Source: Epichloe hybrida (taxonomy: Eukaryota > Ascomycota > Sordariomycetes > Hypocreales > Clavicipitaceae). From it: DNA of 64,000 nucleotides. Position numbers and translations under genes: made by a program. This document shows, in pieces, positions 49,948 through 59,387 of this stretch. The DNA is taken from positions 1 through 64,000 of the forward strand of contig JAFEKR010000009.1 of assembly GCA_019022495.1 (NCBI GenBank), given 5' to 3'. The notes below the pieces were generated by a model. The model made no database searches and was not told the DNA's origin. It saw nothing but the letters and a program-made list of their open reading frames with translations. Position 1 is the stretch's first letter. Every line of letters starts with the position of its first letter.

Positions 49948-50428
49948 TTTGGTAGGGTGGGGATTGAGGAGCGGAGGTGCCAGCTCTGCCGACCCGAAAT
50001 AGGATATATTCGCGAGCAGACTGGTCTGTCATGGTATTTTCATGTCGGCTACTTGTAGTATCACAAAGACACCAGGATGGCTTTACAATGTACGGATCCG
50101 TACTCGGTAGAAGCGGAGAATGATGCATGGCATTCCTTGCAAGTGTCCTGCGGCTCGGCTCCACATATGTATGTTTCGTGACAAGAGGAAACTTGAGCTG
50201 ACCAGGATTTGGGAACGAGACATATCTAGTCGACAAGACCCATGGGATTATGAATTGATGGCTCTTTGTGTGACCCGACCCCACCGTCTATTTCGCTCAT
50301 CTCAGGCAAAAGATTTTTATTTTTTTTCCTTTTTTTTTAAAAAAAATTGAATGATTTGTTAATGACCAATCTCGAAGTAAAGTGCACACATCTTCAAAAA
50401 CACCAAGCTCACAAGCCAAGCCGGCAGG
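49948..50428. other. Intergenic region
   Basis: This is the 3' flank of the giant gene and the promoter of the SET gene. It contains a long T-then-A tract at about 50318-50347. No gene is supported. Confidence 0.5.
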
Positions 50429-51954
50429 ATGAGAATCAAGCGCGGACTGCTCGGCGCCTGCATTATTTCCCCCACCTGGACTCACTCGATGCAGCCTCAC
50501 TCTCCCGCGCCTTTCCACGTCTTCTACCTGGACAAGGCATCCTGTCCCGCGGATGGGCGAGCGGCCCCTCGATTCTTCAAAGACGATGAGGCGGACGCCG
50601 CGAAGAAGCAAGCATGCACGGGCACGGACAGATACAAGGTCTACACGGACGCGCACTTCTGGGGCGAGCGGGGCATCTCGTTGGTGACGACCGAGAGCGT
50701 CATCAGATCGGCCGTCTCGGACGGACTGGACCGCCACTACAGACGGGGGGACATGGCGGCGGCGGCGGCGGCCGAGGTTGTTGCGCGCGGCGGCGCCTTT
50801 GCGGAGCGTCGCATGGACGGCAACAAGGGAGTCGGGCTGGTGGCGCGGCGCGCCCTGCCAAGAGGCGAGCTCATCATCTGGGAGCCGCCGACGCTCGTGG
50901 TGCACCTCGGCGCCCGGCGGCACGTGCCGGACGAGGCGAGGCTGCGCATGCAGAGAGCTGCCGTCGGGGCTCTCCCGCTGGGGGCCAGGTCGGAGACGCT
51001 CGGGCTGATGGGGGGGGGGCCACTGGGGGGACGGGGACGGGGACGAGATCGAGGACCGGCTGCGCACCAACTCGTTTATAATCAGTCTGGAGGAGCCGAT
51101 GGATCACCACGCGCTGTTTACGCAGACGTCGGTACGTTGTGAACTGACCAACTAATAACCTTACCCCCCGGACCGGTTTTGCGCGCTAATAACGGGTTTC
51201 GCTGCAGAGAATGAATCATGCTTGTCGACCAAAGTGAGAAAAGCCATCCATTATAGGTTCCCTCGCCCTCGGGCTGGGTTTGGGTCCGCATCGAGGCGCT
51301 GACTTTTATTCTAGTTGCGCCTACCAGTTCGACCGTCGGACCTTGACGCACAAGGTCTATACTATCCAGGACGTCGAGCCAGGCCAGGAGCTCACCATTT
51401 CCTGTGAGTAAGGACTTTTTTTTTTTTTTTTTTTCAATTTCCCGTGGATTCTTTAAACAAGGCCCCCCCCCCCCCCTCTTTCTTCCAGACCTTTGACCAG
51501 ATGGGCAGACATCGAGCCCATTGCTACCTACGAGGAGCGCCGGCGAATCATCCAGACATGGGGCTTCAACTGCTCTTGCTCGGCATGCGAGCTTCCCGAG
51601 GCCGGACGCAGGGATTCCGATCGTTCCATCGGCCTGATTCGCGAATACACGAAGGAACTGCAGGATTGGTCCGACCAGAGCCGCGGCACGCCGGGACTGG
51701 CCGAGAGGCTGGTGCGCTTGTACCGCGAGGAGAGGCTGTACACTGACATCGCCGACGCTTATCGGTTGGCCTCGTGGGCGTACGGCGCCGTGAGAGACAG
51801 GTATAATGCTCTGCGCATGGCGAGCAGCGCCGTCGGGTTCGGACTTTTGACGTGGAGAGAGATGGGGATGCGCATCAACGACACGCTACTGTTCATGATG
51901 GATCCGGAGGCGCATTGGACCTGGGGTAAGAGGGGGGGAGGGAAGGTTTGGTGA
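50429..51954 (+). CDS. SET-domain protein, frame broken at a poly-G run
   Basis: The gene can be read as four exons (50429..51131, 51208..51233, 51315..51407 and 51489..51954) with a shift inside the G run at 51010-51019. Before it, reading gives GNKGVGLVARRALPRGELIIWEPPTLVVHLG, the start of a SET domain. After it, the next frame gives DEIEDRLRTNSFIISL, HALFTQTSRMNHACRPNC (the conserved NHxCxPN), THKVYTIQDVEPGQELTIS, and a Cys-rich post-SET piece FNCSCSACELPEAGRR. SET proteins methylate lysines in histones or other proteins. The third donor is ambiguous: the frame-keeping GTAAGG choice replaces the usual Tyr of LTISY with Cys. The N-terminal 100 residues are not recognised. Confidence 0.65.
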
Positions 51955-52121
51955 CACAGTCGCGATCCACAAGGGGGTTTTTATTTTATTTTTAATCACA
52001 CAATTATCAGTTATCAAGGAACGCTCTTGGGGGAAAAAGGCGGAGCAGTTGGAGTGGAGCCATCGCCGTAGATGAAACTTGTAATCTATTCTAGGCGAAG
52101 GGGGGGGGGTTGTATTGCCTC

Positions 52122-54432
52122 CTACGGAACCAAGGGATAGGTATCGTCGTCTTCTGCAGACATCTCGTGTCGACGGGCCTTTGATCTATTCCTCATAAAC
52201 TTGGCCGGCCACGCGGTCATGATGGGTAAATTACATAGTAGTAAGACAACGATACCCACGGCGGCGGCCAAGCCACATACGACGACGTATACTTCACTGC
52301 CTTGGGGTCGCCAATGATATCTGTGAGGAGGAGGAGGAGGAAATGAGGGCACCACCGCCGAGGAGGCCGTCGTCATCTCTGCCTTGGATGACGGCAATGG
52401 AGCCGCAGCAGTGTTTCCGGGATGGTGGCTTGCTGTCATGGTGGCAGCGATGAAGCCATGCCGCGCGTTGGACGGTCCTGGCAGGGCGTGGAGCGACTGG
52501 TTCGCACCATCAATTGCTTCGCCCCAGAGATTCAGACGCCAGTTTTCAAACGTCCCGTTGCGGCCATTTACATTGGTATCCTTGACAATGATTCTCCAGG
52601 TACCCTCTCCGGTCTCACCCCTGTTCCGCCAACTATTAGTCCAAATGGAAAAGACAACACGACTGAGGAAGAACAGAGCATCCATCCCCGGTGACCTACC
52701 AGTGCGCCACCGACATAAACTCCCAGTCCACGTATCCCGTTTCTGCGTCATCAGGCAGCCTCGGGGTGCTCAGGTGACTGACGATTCCGCTGGGGCTGAC
52801 GAGCTCCACGCTCAGATCACCCCGTCTGGCATGTCGAACATTGATGGTGACGGTCACATGCTCCAGACGAGCCATGTTTGCGCCACCAAGTGCCTCCGAA
52901 GTGACGGTGTAGCTACCGGTCAATCCTTGGTGGCCCTCGGGGATGTAACCGTGGACCTGCTGCCACGGCGCATGAAGCCAGGCCTGCGGCTTCACCAGTT
53001 TCCAACCACGGGCAGCCTGGACCAGAGCATAGGCATCGATCTTGCCGTATCCCCAATCGTGGCTGTACATCCCGTGGCCCGCGCCAGTCTTGGTCGTCTG
53101 CCAGCTGCCGTCGGACGGGTGCACGGGAACTGCTGCCTCGACAAGAAGATGTTGGACATCGCGCCACGTGAGATCTGGCCTCACGCTGAGAGCCAGAGCG
53201 ATAACCCCCGCGGCCAGTGGCGCAGCTGCCGAGGTGCCGCTGTGGAGGGCGGTGCATTGATCCCCGTTGTCGGTCGTGTAGATGCCGTCTCCCGAGCCGC
53301 TACTCCAGGCGACGACGAGCTGTGCGGAGCAGGACTCCGAGTACAGCGCGTGTCTGCCCGTCCGGTCGATGGCGCCGACGGTGATGCTGTAGATGCTGTT
53401 CGTGTAGCCGTCAAAGTTGCAATTGTCGTCTTGGGAGGCGCCGTTCCCGGCCGAGAATACGTAGATGGATCCCTTGCCGCCCCGTCCCCTCTGCACGCCG
53501 TTCACGATGGCTCGCTGCACCAAGACCCCGGGGGCCTTCATATGGCGACCGTCGTCTTTGGGTCCCCAGGAGCAGGAGTATATGTCGTTGTTTTGATAGT
53601 CAAAGTTCATGGCTGCCGCTTGGTCGACGTCGTCCACCGTCCCGGAGAGCATTCGGATTCCCGACACTCGGCTGCGGTATGCCACCCCGACGCCGCATAT
53701 CTCATTCTTGGCCGCCGCAATCTCTGCCGCGCAGAGGGTGCCGTGGTGGTCGTCTTGGAGTCGCGGCAGGGGCTCCGGCACGTCGTCGTTGAAGTCGTAG
53801 GAGCCGCCCGCGTAGTAGTTGGGGCTCAAATCGAGGTTGTGGAAATCCAGCCCGTCGTCAACGATGGCCGTGGTGACGCCCTCCCCGAACACGCCCTCCA
53901 GCCAGACACCGGATACATTGAGGTCGTTGCCGGGCTGAATTGTGTTCATCAAATGCCATTGGCTCTCGAATCTTGGGTCCGAGATGCCCAGCTGCGACGC
54001 AACCCGAGCTTGAGCTCGGACGGCATCATGGTTGGCTTGGCCGAGCCTCAGGGCTTCTTGAACACGGGGTGGTGGTTGGGTATGAGATGGGAATGTTCTT
54101 CTCCTATGAAGCTTTGCGCCGACGCCGAGCTTGGTGCCCCATAGCGTGTGCGCCTTGTTGGGTATCAGCAGCGTGTCTGCATCAAGGTTCCTTTCTTTGG
54201 GTATGGAGAAGACGTGGTGGTCTGGCAGCTCCCCGACTGGGCCCGAGTACTCGATGGCTAGCTCGCGGGCTACGTTGGTGGGAGCGACACCCTCGGCAAG
54301 ATGAAAGACGACGATATCATGAGTCTCGAAAGAACGAGACTGTATACCGGCCGACGCTGTGCCGGGATTCCCAATCCCAATCCCTATCCCTATCCAAGTT
54401 CCGGACAAGAGCAAAGCTAGGAGACGGTGCAT
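52122..54432 (-). CDS. Kexin-like (KexB/Kex2-type) subtilisin protease
   Basis: Two exons (complement of 52700..54432 and 52122..52620) close to 743 residues. Kexins are membrane-bound Golgi proteases that cut after Lys-Arg. A signal peptide leads to a propeptide and a KLHRRR processing site (about 107-112). The catalytic triad is intact: Asp in TAIVDDGLD (about 192), His in DDHHGTLCAAEIAA (about 230), oxyanion Asn in FSAGNGAS (about 330), Ser in HSGTSAAAPLAAG (about 401). The P domain follows, with VTVTINVRHARRGDLSVELVSPSG and across the splice AHWGETGEGTWRIIV. A Pro/Ser linker, a transmembrane segment (about 688-710) and a cytosolic acidic tail end it. Its neighbour encodes a Lys-Arg-containing peptide precursor, so it may be a dedicated processing protease. 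Housekeeping Kex2 cannot be excluded. Confidence 0.9.
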
Positions 54433-55857
54433 GATGGGACACAAAAAGTGGTGGGCGAAGCAAATCATGCCCCTTTCCTCTGAATCATCTCGTTGTTGCG
54501 AAATACTGCACCATCTGGAACTTGCCGACAAAGTCGACCTCTGCTGATCAGTGACCAGGTCGGTCACCTTCTCGGATCCATCAAGCCGCCACCTTGCTGG
54601 GCTCGTACATGAGTTGTAAATCTGCCCGTCGATCCTTTCGTCCTACCCACATCGATCCATCAGATGTAATGTCTCATCACCAGCTGGCCACAAAACGCCG
54701 CGCCATACATACGGAGGACTCCGTACCACAACGAAATCCCGCGATCCGCTTTCCGCGACTTCATGTGGACCTTGTGCAGGGGCTGTTGAAGCGGGCAGCT
54801 GCAGCAATATTGATCCGCATGGATGCTTGTATTGCTCGGAACCCAGACTGAGACCCTCGGTCGAATGCTGCCATGTACGGAGTATTGATTCGAAGCTGGG
54901 AGATTCCGTGAATGATACCAGCTCGGTGTCCTCCAAGGCGGGGTTACATATGTACACCCACTATGTACATATGTACAGTCTACCCCCTGTTTGATTTCAC
55001 ACGAGTGCATAACCAGGGGCGGCAGGCTAAAAAGATTAGCGTCGTACCAAGTGAGGTGAGAAGTACCTTCCTTGTATTATATGTATTTTACTAGGACTGC
55101 ATGGTATCTCTTACCACGGAGTACTCTGTAGCGCAAATACCCCTACAGTGTCAATAGCTTTACTCGCTCCGGAGATACCCCGTGTCATAATAGCTGCCCC
55201 GCGTGGGGCTTGTAGCCTCCACCTTGGATACGACGAACTCTTGTCAATCATGATATCAATCGCGCTTCGCAGCCGCAAATGTCCGGCGAAAGGTCGGCCT
55301 GCGCGAGCCCCACACGTGACCGATTTTCCTTCCTCTTCGAACACCTTCGCTTTTGACCTCTCTCTCCTTCCCTTTTTCCACCAACGATACTATTCTTCGG
55401 GCTCACAACGTTACGACCCTGATATCAGGAATCCTGTGATTCCAACAAGAACACTGTTAGCCAGAGAATGCTCAACAAGCAAAACATCGGCCAAGCACAT
55501 TTCGTGCTTTCAACATTGATCATCTGCTTCGTAAATTTTTATCTGGCAAGTTGGGTCTTTTCACAGTTGGTTCCTGAACAGCAGCTGGAATTCCGTTGTA
55601 TTTGACTACGGATTACGAAGTAGTGGCAAGCTATTTGTGGTCCAGCTCCGTCCCTTGTGCTTGTGCTCCTCTCCCCGGCACCCTGAACCTTCCTATGTAA
55701 TCGAGTTGCCCCGATTCCGATTCCGCAAGGGGAACCGCAAGGGCCCAAGATCGTGCGCTGTGAATGGTGAGCAAGTTGCTACTTGGTACTGACTGACAGA
55801 CAAAAGCGTGATGCAAGGAATTGGTCGAACCTTCTGTGAAGCGTTATTGGAGTCCAT
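54433..55857. other. Interval between kexin and the peptide precursor
   Basis: No gene is supported. It contains TACGGAGTA at 54876-54884, an inverted pair TACGGAG/CTCCGTA near 54710-54725, a CACGGAGTA variant near 55117, and repeated ATGTACAT motifs around 54947-54975. The plus-strand 123-residue frame at 55148 is not family-like. Confidence 0.5.
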
Positions 55858-56091
55858 TTACATGTCGGCTCCCTTGTAAGGCATTTTGAAGTTGGGACGC
55901 TTGGCCAGCTCGTCGCCTTCCTGAACGTCATCTCCGTCAACCAGGTCGGCTCCCTTGTAAGGCATTTTGAAGTTGATACGCTTGTCGAGCTCGTCGCCTT
56001 CCTGAACGACATCTCTGCCAACCTGCTCAGAAGGAGCAGCAAGGCCAAAGGCGGCGAGGGTGGCGTAAAAAAAAATCAAAGTGAACTGCAT
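55858..56091 (-). CDS. gigA: GigA/epichloecyclin-type ribosomal peptide precursor
   Basis: A 77-residue secreted precursor. Residues 1-19 form a clear signal peptide ending AAFGLAA. A short acidic leader then gives two imperfect 27-residue repeats. Each has VQEGDEL(D/A)KR followed by a core (I/P)NFKMPYKG and AD(L/M); Lys-Arg kexin sites are at 37-38 and 64-65, and the candidate nonapeptide cores at 39-47 and 66-74. Published GigA of Epichloe endophytes has the same plan: small secreted protein, imperfect 27-residue repeats, kexin site, cyclic nonapeptide products; as I recall, its core differs from this one at two positions. An in-frame ATG at 56121 would lengthen the N-terminus by ten residues and weaken the signal. 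The kexin gene is 1.4 kb downstream on the same strand and the UstYa gene 1.1 kb upstream, divergent. Products are predicted, not shown. Confidence 0.8.
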   Translation of the reverse strand: MQFTLIFFYATLAAFGLAAPSEQVGRDVVQEGDELDKRINFKMPYKGADLVDGDDVQEGDELAKRPNFKMPYKGADM

Positions 56092-57182
56092 GATGAACGT
56101 TTTTGACTGTTGTGAAGTCAAGTGTGTGAGACTTGGGAATGTTTTAGTATGCTTGAAGCTTGATGGATTGGAAAAAGTTTGAGAATGATGATGAGATTGG
56201 GAGGCGAGATAGAAGAGATTACTACCTGTTTATATATCTCGATGCGCACGGAGTTCTCCGTAGATTACATGTTGTCGCTAATAATCCAATCTTCTCTCAA
56301 AAGGAAGGCATTCAATGACGCTGCGCGTTATCAATAAATTTCTGCCCATTATAACCCAGCATGTCTATTATTACTGCGTGTGAAAGAGTCCTCATCTGCT
56401 GTTCACATCTGCTGTGAATGCTAGCTAGCCCCCCTATTAAAATAAGCCATAATCCGTATATGCATGTCTATGTAAGACTCTGAGATAACAAGGCGCTCCA
56501 CAGAGAGAATAACTAATCGAGTCAAGATCCTCCATATTGTCGCTAACAATCCTATCTTCTAAGAGGAAGGCTTTAAGTAACTCCACGCGCTATTGACAAA
56601 TTCCTGCCCATTATAACCCGGCATATAACTATGTAGTCAATTAACCAGTGGAGTAAATGAGGCATGAGGGTCTAAATGTATACTCACTACTCTATACGCA
56701 GTAGAGTATCACTGCCACTGCGTGTAAAAAGTCCTTGATTTGCTCACATCTGCGTCCCAACTTCCAACACCATAGGGTAATGGCATGGCGCGTGAGGGGT
56801 AGGCGGAAGTCAATGGTCGTGAATCCCGGCCAACCCCTCCCATCAAGAGAAGCTGAAAAATGCATATGCACGTTTGAGACTCTGAGACAACAAGTCGTGC
56901 TCCATAGAGAATAACGAATCGAGTCAAGATCCTCCGCATTCAGCTACCTGTGCAAGAGTGACATGTGCCATGCCGGGCATCTCGACGCGAAACCGGGTTG
57001 ACCTGAGACAAACATCTGCGCCGTGTTTACCGAGTAGAAAGCAGCATCTCTCAACTCCGTACTTCATAACCCCTCGAGTATTTCCAAGAGAGTACATTGA
57101 CGATTTGCCTTCAAGTGTAGAGGCCGTATTGCACTCCCTCCCCTCCCTCTCGGTCCTGACTCCTCTCTCTTACCACCCCACC
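56092..57182. promoter_or_regulatory. Divergent region between precursor and UstYa genes
   Basis: These 1,091 bp separate the divergent precursor and oxidase start codons and must hold both promoters, which suggests shared control. Much of it is a diverged direct duplication (56272-56533 and 56538-56935, separate entry). An inverted CGGAGTT/CTCCGTA pair lies near 56250-56262. No third gene is seen. Confidence 0.6.
56272..56935 (+). repeat. Diverged direct repeat in the divergent promoter
   Basis: Unit 1 (56272-56533) and unit 2 (56538-56935) share, in order, TTGTCGCTAA(C/T)AATCC, CTGCCCATTATAACCC(A/G)GCAT, ACTGCGTGT(G/A)AAA, ACTCTGAGA(T/C)AACAAG and ATCGAGTCAAGATCCTCC. Differences are mostly transitions plus insertions in unit 2. 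The repeat lies wholly between the two cluster genes. Confidence 0.85.
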
Positions 57183-58213
57183 ATGAGTTCATACTACATG
57201 CCGGTTCCTTTGGCTGAAAACGATGATGAGGGAATGAACCATGAGACAAAAGTTCCGTCAGGATGGTCTTATCGATTTCCCTTTATTCATGTGTTCACGA
57301 AGAAAAACCACATTCTCTGGCTCAATATGTGGCTGCTGTTCAACACCATCTTCAGTGTGGTTATCTTGTTTGTCGCCCTTTCTTTGATGCGGCGAGCCAA
57401 GGAACTGCCCTACAGGCCCGTGCCCGTCTACTGTAAGCACTGAGCACTTGTTCGGAAGGCCAACCACTCGGGACTACTAACATTGCTTTGCAGCACCGGT
57501 ACGCGAGGATGGTGCCGAACACTACTTCGATACGCAGTATCAGCCAAGCAAGATCTTCCAGTCTCCTCCGTCTGACCAAGTAGACAAAGCTTGGCATGAC
57601 TGGCTGCAGGGTGAGATGCAAGAAAACTCAGCAGTGACCGCATGGGGATATGACTAGCTAACGCGGCTTGTCAAGAACATGATCATATGTTCAAGTTTCC
57701 GAAACACAAGGCCAAGAAAGTTGGACTGCCAGAGACAATAGAGCTCTACAATGATCCAGGATACGGCGCATATGGACTGGGCGTGTACCATCAGATGCAT
57801 TGCCTGAACAGGATCCGGAAATCCTTCTATCCGGAGCGCTATTACCCTGGCGAGTCCCAGCATGAAGTCATGCATCACACAAGTAGGTTGCGGAAGCGAT
57901 GCACAATACCAGAGAATCACGAGAAGTGCTGACAAGTCAAGATCACTGCTTCGACGTGCTCCGGCAAACTGTTCTGTGCCACGGAGACATCTCAGTCGTG
58001 TATTGGTGGAACCAGAATTACACGTTTGTGGACCAGCTGGGGAATCGGCGGTACACAGAAGAATACTTGCGCCTATCTCCGGAGCAGCGCGCTACAGGTT
58101 CCTTTGTCAAGTGGGATAGCAAGGTCCAATGCCGCGATATGGATGCGATTAATGCATGGGCAAAGGCAAACCAAGTCGACGATGACAAATACGGGGGCCA
58201 ACTTGTGGATTAG
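57183..58213 (+). CDS. UstYa/DUF3328-family oxidase
   Basis: Four exons (57183..57432, 57494..57610, 57676..57882 and 57942..58213) close exactly to 281 residues. UstYa-type proteins catalyse oxidative cyclisation or related tailoring of fungal ribosomal peptides (ustiloxin, phomopsin, asperipin, epichloecyclin-type clusters) and are membrane-bound. Visible are a cytosolic N-terminus, one membrane helix (about residues 44-69), and the two HxxHC motifs expected to bind metal: HQMHC (161-165) and HTNHC (190-194). The second is created only after splicing exons 3 and 4. A conserved GHGDISVVYW-like stretch (here CHGDISVVYWW) and FVKWD follow. Nothing looks broken. Divergent from the precursor gene, it is the obvious cyclisation candidate. 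Confidence 0.88.
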
Positions 58214-58317
58214 TTCTGGAGAGAGATTGCTTCCAAGTGTGTGCTGCGTATCCTGGTTAGCTTGGTACATTCCACTCTATATTGACTCAACCTCACCTCG
58301 AGTTGCTTCGGTGATCA

Positions 58318-58830
58318 TCAACATGCCCCGGGTGAGCTCCCCCCGCAAGTATCGGCATTCCATTCCCTCTGTTCTGTTAGAAACTCGTCTCTGAGTGTCT
58401 TGTATCCCTCGTGGCTTTTACATTGTTCCCAGTAACCCCGGAATATCTGGCTCGCATGTTCTTTCTCGCTCTTATCTGCATGTGCTTTGCTCTTGGGAAG
58501 CTCCTCACGAGTCTGCTTGTTGTATTTCCGCCCGCCGGCGTGGTTGGCATACCGCTTGGCCCGAGTCATGCCCATCTGGATGAACTTTCGCGTCATGTCC
58601 ATGCCAATGAAGTCGCCCTGTTCATTGAACGTCTCGAAGCGCGCCCATAGATCTGCCGCGCTCTTCTCGGCAATGTCGACGGTGCGAAATCGCCATAGAG
58701 GCAGGAGAGCGGATTTGTACGGCTCAAAAGTGAGGACGCCTTGCTCGCCACGGCCTGTACGGTACGCCATGCGCTCTGCCTGGCTCATTTCCTGCATCAG
58801 GGTCTGCTCATGCTCTCGAGTTTCAGACAT
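58318..58830 (-). CDS. DUF4385-family protein
   Basis: A single exon of 170 residues from the ATG at 58830 (an in-frame ATG at 58920 would add 30 Arg/Ser-rich residues). The family marks are AYRTGRGEQGVLTFEPYKSALLPLWRF, FIGMDMTRKFIQMGMTRAKRYANHAGGRKYNK, SQIFRGYWEQC. DUF4385 is found in bacteria and fungi; its function is unknown to me. No signal or membrane segment. It lies tail-to-tail with the UstYa gene at 104 bp, so cluster membership is uncertain. It could equally be an unrelated neighbour. Confidence 0.78.
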   Translation of the reverse strand: MSETREHEQTLMQEMSQAERMAYRTGRGEQGVLTFEPYKSALLPLWRFRTVDIAEKSAADLWARFETFNEQGDFIGMDMTRKFIQMGMTRAKRYANHAGGRKYNKQTREELPKSKAHADKSEKEHASQIFRGYWEQCKSHEGYKTLRDEFLTEQREWNADTCGGSSPGAC

Positions 58831-59387
58831 GTTGATGTTGAGGTCGGATGCTCGGCGTCGGCTTGGTCGTGTGGTTTGTACGGGTGAGTAGGAGGCGTTG
58901 GCGATGAGAACAAGACGCAAGCTCCCCCATCTGACGTCATGACTTTTATTTAACCCGTCGGGCCAGAAACAGGGCCAATAAGAGGAGCTGCTTCACGGAA
59001 CCAGCTCGAGGCAGCCATCAAACATACATATGGTGGCAAGCCTGATGTCGACGCCGAGGGGATCACCCAGACTCGACCACATCCATCGTTGCCGGAGTAA
59101 AGCAACGGCCGAGAAATCAGGCATGCGCTTCACCGACCTCAAATCCTATTATTTCTGTATGGAGTATTATCAAGCAGATAATTGGAATAACAACTGCGAA
59201 TAACACCCGTCGCAGCCCCTTCAAAATCTCAGTGCGATCAAATCTTTCATTGAGTTTGCGAGCTTCATCGGCAACAAGACCAACAACTTATTCCGCCGTA
59301 TAGCAATAATGAGTCCAGATTATAACGGTGGTCAACCCAGGTAATTGGTTGTGCACCAAAACTTTTATCGCCAAACAAGAATAAACG
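58831..59387. other. Intergenic region
   Basis: This is the promoter of the DUF4385 gene and the 3' flank of the APH remnant. A TATGGAGTA near-match lies near 59157-59166. No gene is supported. Confidence 0.5.

Noticed and set aside
49694..50284. 196-residue minus-strand frame at the 3' end of the giant gene
   Set aside because: Its arginine run is the complement of the acidic Asp run in the real protein.
55148..55519. 123-residue plus-strand frame between kexin and precursor as a further cluster gene
   Set aside because: No signal, domain or resemblance to tailoring enzymes; likely chance.
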